Below are positions 1-3,500 of a DNA stretch of 5,557 bases, piece after piece (within the stretch, counting starts at the first letter, position 1; each line of letters starts with the position of its first letter). The notes under the pieces were generated by a model. The model did no database searches, had not been told where the DNA came from, and saw nothing but the letters and a program-made list of their open reading frames with translations. Both the position numbers and the translations under genes were made by a program. Location of the stretch: NCBI GenBank assembly GCA_018969295.1, contig JAGWYN010000105.1, positions 1-5,557 of the forward strand, given 5' to 3'. This DNA comes from Chloroflexota bacterium (GTDB lineage: Bacteria > Chloroflexota > Anaerolineae > Caldilineales > Caldilineaceae).

Positions 1-423
1 TTGGCGCACCTGCAAGCCGTAGTCGCCACCAACCCAACGATCACACGTTGGCACTTCGTCATGGATAATCTCAACATACATCAGTCTGAATCCCTGGTAC
101 GCTGGGTCGCAGACGAATCTGATCTTGCCATCGACCTGGGCGAGAAAGGCAAGGCCGGCATCCTCCACACCCAGCAGAGCCGGATTGCCTTCCTGACTGA
201 TCCCACACATCGCATCGTCTTTCACTACACACCCAAGCACAGTTCTTGGCTCAACCAAATCGAAATTTGGCTCAGCATTCTGGTGCGCAAACTTCTCAAA
301 CGTGGTTCGTTCAGCTCCCTTGATGAACTCAAAACCAAAGTTCTTGACTTCATCGAAGATTACAATCGTACCATGGCAAAGCCCTTCAAATGGACTTATC
401 AGGGCAAGCCACTCATGGCATAA
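1..423 (+). CDS. IS630-family transposase, C-terminal part (5' end outside window)
   Basis: This is the C-terminal 140 residues of a DDE transposase that would cut and rejoin the ends of its own insertion sequence at TA targets. The second catalytic Asp is in the motif VMDNLNIH (residue 22 of the visible part). The Glu is in the motif HSSWLNQIEIW (residue 88). The 65 residues between them include the extra segment typical of this IS630 subgroup (around GKAGILHTQQSRIAFLTDP). The ending, with FKWTYQGKPL just before the TAA stop, matches the normal C-terminus of the group, so the 3' end is intact. The N-terminal helix-turn-helix and the first catalytic Asp lie to the left of the window. The TTG at position 1 is simply the first codon visible in this frame and is not evidence of a start. 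The gene converges on the large minus-strand gene. Whether the element is active cannot be judged. Confidence 0.9.
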   Translation: MAHLQAVVATNPTITRWHFVMDNLNIHQSESLVRWVADESDLAIDLGEKGKAGILHTQQSRIAFLTDPTHRIVFHYTPKHSSWLNQIEIWLSILVRKLLKRGSFSSLDELKTKVLDFIEDYNRTMAKPFKWTYQGKPLMA

Positions 424-452
424 ATCGTGGAATTATTTAGGCCGACCTGTAC
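1..452 (+). mobile_element. IS630-family insertion sequence, right-hand part
   Basis: The element contains the transposase 3' end plus a short AT-rich tail (about 424-452). The sequence CCTGTACTA at 446-454 resembles the kind of terminus seen in IS630 elements, which insert at and duplicate a TA dinucleotide. I therefore place the edge just before the TA at 453-454. The left terminal repeat is outside the window, so neither the inverted repeat nor the target duplication can be confirmed. The family assignment is firm. The exact boundary is inferred. Confidence 0.6.
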
Positions 453-463
453 TACATCCTTAT

Positions 464-497
464 CCCCCGACTGCCCCCAACTTGAAGTACCCCCCCC
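464..497 (-). other. G-tract cluster downstream of the large gene (possible G-quadruplex)
   Basis: The plus strand has C-runs at 464-468 (five), 474-478 (five) and 490-497 (eight). On the minus strand, which is the sense strand of the large gene, these read as G8, an 11-nt spacer, G5, a 5-nt spacer and G5. The G8 could supply two G-triplets. The cluster lies 63-96 nt beyond the TAA stop, so it would be in the 3' untranslated part of the transcript. One loop is longer than the usual quadruplex limit, so structure formation is only a possibility. Confidence 0.3.
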
Positions 498-500
498 GAC

Positions 501-518
501 AAAGGCACAGCAGCCTTT
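501..518 (-). terminator. Small hairpin between the convergent genes (weak terminator candidate)
   Basis: A perfect 6-bp inverted repeat, AAAGGC at 501-506 and GCCTTT at 513-518, encloses a 6-nt loop. It lies about 42 nt past the stop of the large minus-strand gene, between two convergent genes, which is a plausible place for termination. The stem is short. In neither direction is it followed by a clear run of T beyond the three inside the stem. This is therefore not a standard intrinsic terminator, and the assignment is weak. Confidence 0.22.
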
Positions 519-559
519 CACGCAGGCAAGATTTGTCGCTTCTGCTGAGAGCACGACCT

Positions 560-3500
560 TTACGGTTCGTTCGCTGTAGGCAACAGCGCCCCAGTAGGGG
601 TCAAACTGTCCGTGAAATCTGGCAGAACGGGTGTGCTCGGCAGCTCGGCTTCCCGATCTACCTCTTCCTCTGCAGTATCGAGCAAATCAACCGCTGCTGC
701 AGGGGGCGTGGGCATTGTGTCCTGCGACACCGGCGTGCTCTGGGGGAGAGGCTGCACCGGTGCGAACAGTGCATCCTCTGACGGCTGCACAATCAGGGGC
801 AGATACAGCTGGGCGGCCGGCAGCTCTGGCGATTCGGAAGGAGCCGGGGAAAGCACAGGCTCCGCCGGGCCAGATTCACCGCTGGAGGCAGGTCTGCCCT
901 GTGCGGCTGGCGTGAAGGCAGAGGCACGGTTCACGCCTGTGTCGTCCCACCAGACCTGACCGGCGTATTGGGCAAACGCTATGCCGTTGATCGACTGACC
1001 TGCCAGCCCGACCTGCTCTACAGGCACCTCCAGCCGTATCCAGCCTCCAGCCAGCGGCACAGGACCCATCAAATGCAGGCTTGCGATGTTCTCGGCGCCC
1101 CAGGGAAGGAGGTTCGCCCCCCAGTAGGCCCGATGCTCCCACGATGAATTCCCGTCTCTGAACTGGAGCATGAGCTCCTGGGGAAGATTGGCAGGGTCCA
1201 GGTACACGTAGGTATACAACCGATCCCCTGCTGTCAGGGAAATTGCAGTGGTGGCGCCTTCGAAGTAATGCTGCAAAGCTCCTGTGGTGGCTGGATTGCC
1301 GTGAACCAGACTTCCCGAGAACGGTGTGGGGGTTGTGGTCCACTGCCAGGTCTCATATGCGCTCGCGCCGGCCGGGAGAGTGTCGTCGACCCAGCTGGCA
1401 TCCCAACGAGGTACCACCGCCAGGGAGGCGGGTATCCTCTTCAGGCCTGCATCGTCCCACCAGACCCGACCGGCGTATTGGGTAAACGCCATGCCGTTGA
1501 TCGACTGGCCCGCCAGCCCGACCTGCTCCACAGCCACCTCCAGCCGCACCCAGCCCCCAGCCAGCGGCAGGGGGCCCATGAAACGCTTGTTTTCTGAAGG
1601 AATGAGGTCCGCCCCCCAGTAGGCCCGGTGCTCCCACGATGAATTCCCATCCTTGAACTGGAGCATGATCTGCTGGGGGGGATTGGCAGGGTCCAGATAC
1701 ACGTAGGCATAGAGCCGATCCCCTGTTGTCAGGGGAATTGGCGCAGCGGCGTTCTCGAAGTAATGCTGTGCAAATTCTGTAGCGGCTGGATTGCCGTGAA
1801 CCAGACTCCCCGAGAACGGTGCAGGGGTTGTAGTCCACTGCCAGGTATCCCGTGCGATCGCTCCGGCCGGGAGACTGTCGTCGACCCAGCTGGCATCCCA
1901 ACGTTTGCAGCTGCTGTTGATGCCCACTGCATCCCACCATATCTGACCGGCGTATTGGGCGAACGCCATGCCGGTGATCGACTGACCTGCCAGCCCGACC
2001 TGCTCCACAGCCACCTCCAGCCGCACCCAGCCCCCAGCCAGCGGCAGGGGGCCCATGAAACGCCGGCTTGTGGTGTTGTCGGTGCCCCAGGGAAGAATGT
2101 TCGCCCCCCAGTAGGCCCGGTGCTCCCACGATGAATTCCCATCCTTGAACTGAAGCATGAGCTGCTGAGGGGGATTCGCAGGGTCCAGGTAGACGTAGGC
2201 ATAGAACCGATCCCCGGCTGTCAGGGGAATTGCAGTGGTGACGTTCTCGAAGTAATGCTGCAAGGCTCCTGTGGCGGCTGGATTGCCGTGAACCAGACTC
2301 CCCGAAAACGGTGTGGGGGTTGTGGTCCACTGCCAGGTATCCCGTGCGATCGCGCCGGCCGGGACATTGTCGTCGACCCAAACCAGGTCTTGGCGTCTGT
2401 TCTGATAGATACAGGCGCCAGTCTGCGTGACAAAGGTGGCTGTGACCTGCTGGCTGGCCTGTGTCGTGACCACACAGGAACCGGTGCCCGTGCACGCGCC
2501 CGACCAGCCGATGAACTCAGAACCAGCGACCGGGGTTGCGGTCAGGGTGATCGGTGTGTTGAAGAAACCGACGGTACAGGAGCTGCTGCTCCCACACGCA
2601 ACGCCTGCCGGTGTGCTGGTCACGCTGCCTGCGCCATTCACCGTCACGGTCAGAGAAAAACCAAATTTTTGGATGCGGTTGCCGTTATAATCTGCGACGT
2701 ACACGGCACCGAGAGGGTCGACCGCAACCCCATGCGCTCCATTGAACTGGCCATTGCCGCTTCCGCCCACACCCCACTGGCTGACAAAAAGGCCGGTATC
2801 GGTGAACTTCTGGATACGATTTGCGTTGAAGTCAGCCACATAGACACTGTTCTGGCTGTCGACGGCGATCCCATACGCTCCATTGAACTGCCCATTGCCG
2901 CTGCCCGCTGTCCCCCACTGGGCCAGATAAAGTCCACTGTTGTCAAACTTCTGGATACGGCGGTTGTGCAAATCGACCACATAGACGCGATCGTTGCTGT
3001 CCACAGCCACGGCCAGAGGTCCATTGAACTGCCCATTGCCGATGCCCGCTGTCCCCCACTGGGCGAGCCAGACGCCGCTGCTGTTAAATTTTTGAATCCG
3101 ATGGTTGCCGTAATCGGCCACATAGACATTGCCCGTGCTGTCGACGGCAACGCCATAGGGGGTATTGAATTGCCCATTGCCCCCTCCAAAAGTTCCCCAC
3201 TGCAACAAAAAGGCGCCGCTGCTGCTAAATTTCTGGATACGATGGTTGTTGCGGTCGACGACATAAAGACTGCCGCTGCGCTCGACTGCAACATCGACTG
3301 GATAGCTCAACTGCCCAGCGCCGCCCCCGTAGCTTCCAATCTGCGTCAGGTAGACCCCGGTGCTGCTGAATTTCTGTATCCGATGGTTCACGTGGTCGAC
3401 CGCATAGACGTTGCCAGCGGCATCCACCGTAACCCTGACGGGGCCGTTGAACTGTCCGTTGCCGCTGCCGGGGCTGCCCCACTGACTCAGGTAGGGGGGG

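Noticed and set aside
302..959. Plus-strand frames overlapping the transposase end, the gap and the tail of the large gene
   Set aside because: The products are low-complexity Ser/Arg/Gly-rich strings with no motif, and they overlap well-supported genes in other frames.
1855..2358. GCGATCGC palindromes resembling the cyanobacterial HIP1 element
   Set aside because: There are only two copies, both in the same codons (AIARD) of duplicated modules 1 and 2. The duplication explains them, so they are not evidence for a cyanobacterial host.
1353..2495. A 380-codon minus-strand frame within the WVDD modules
   Set aside because: It is a shifted reading of the repeated modules. Its internal repeats mirror theirs, it is rich in Arg/Gly/His without family motifs, and the main frame gives clear domains over the same DNA.
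2663..3493. Regular 141-bp repeats considered as a CRISPR array or non-coding tandem repeat
   Set aside because: The period is a multiple of three, the copies vary mostly as codons do, and each encodes a recognisable NHL blade in one open frame.
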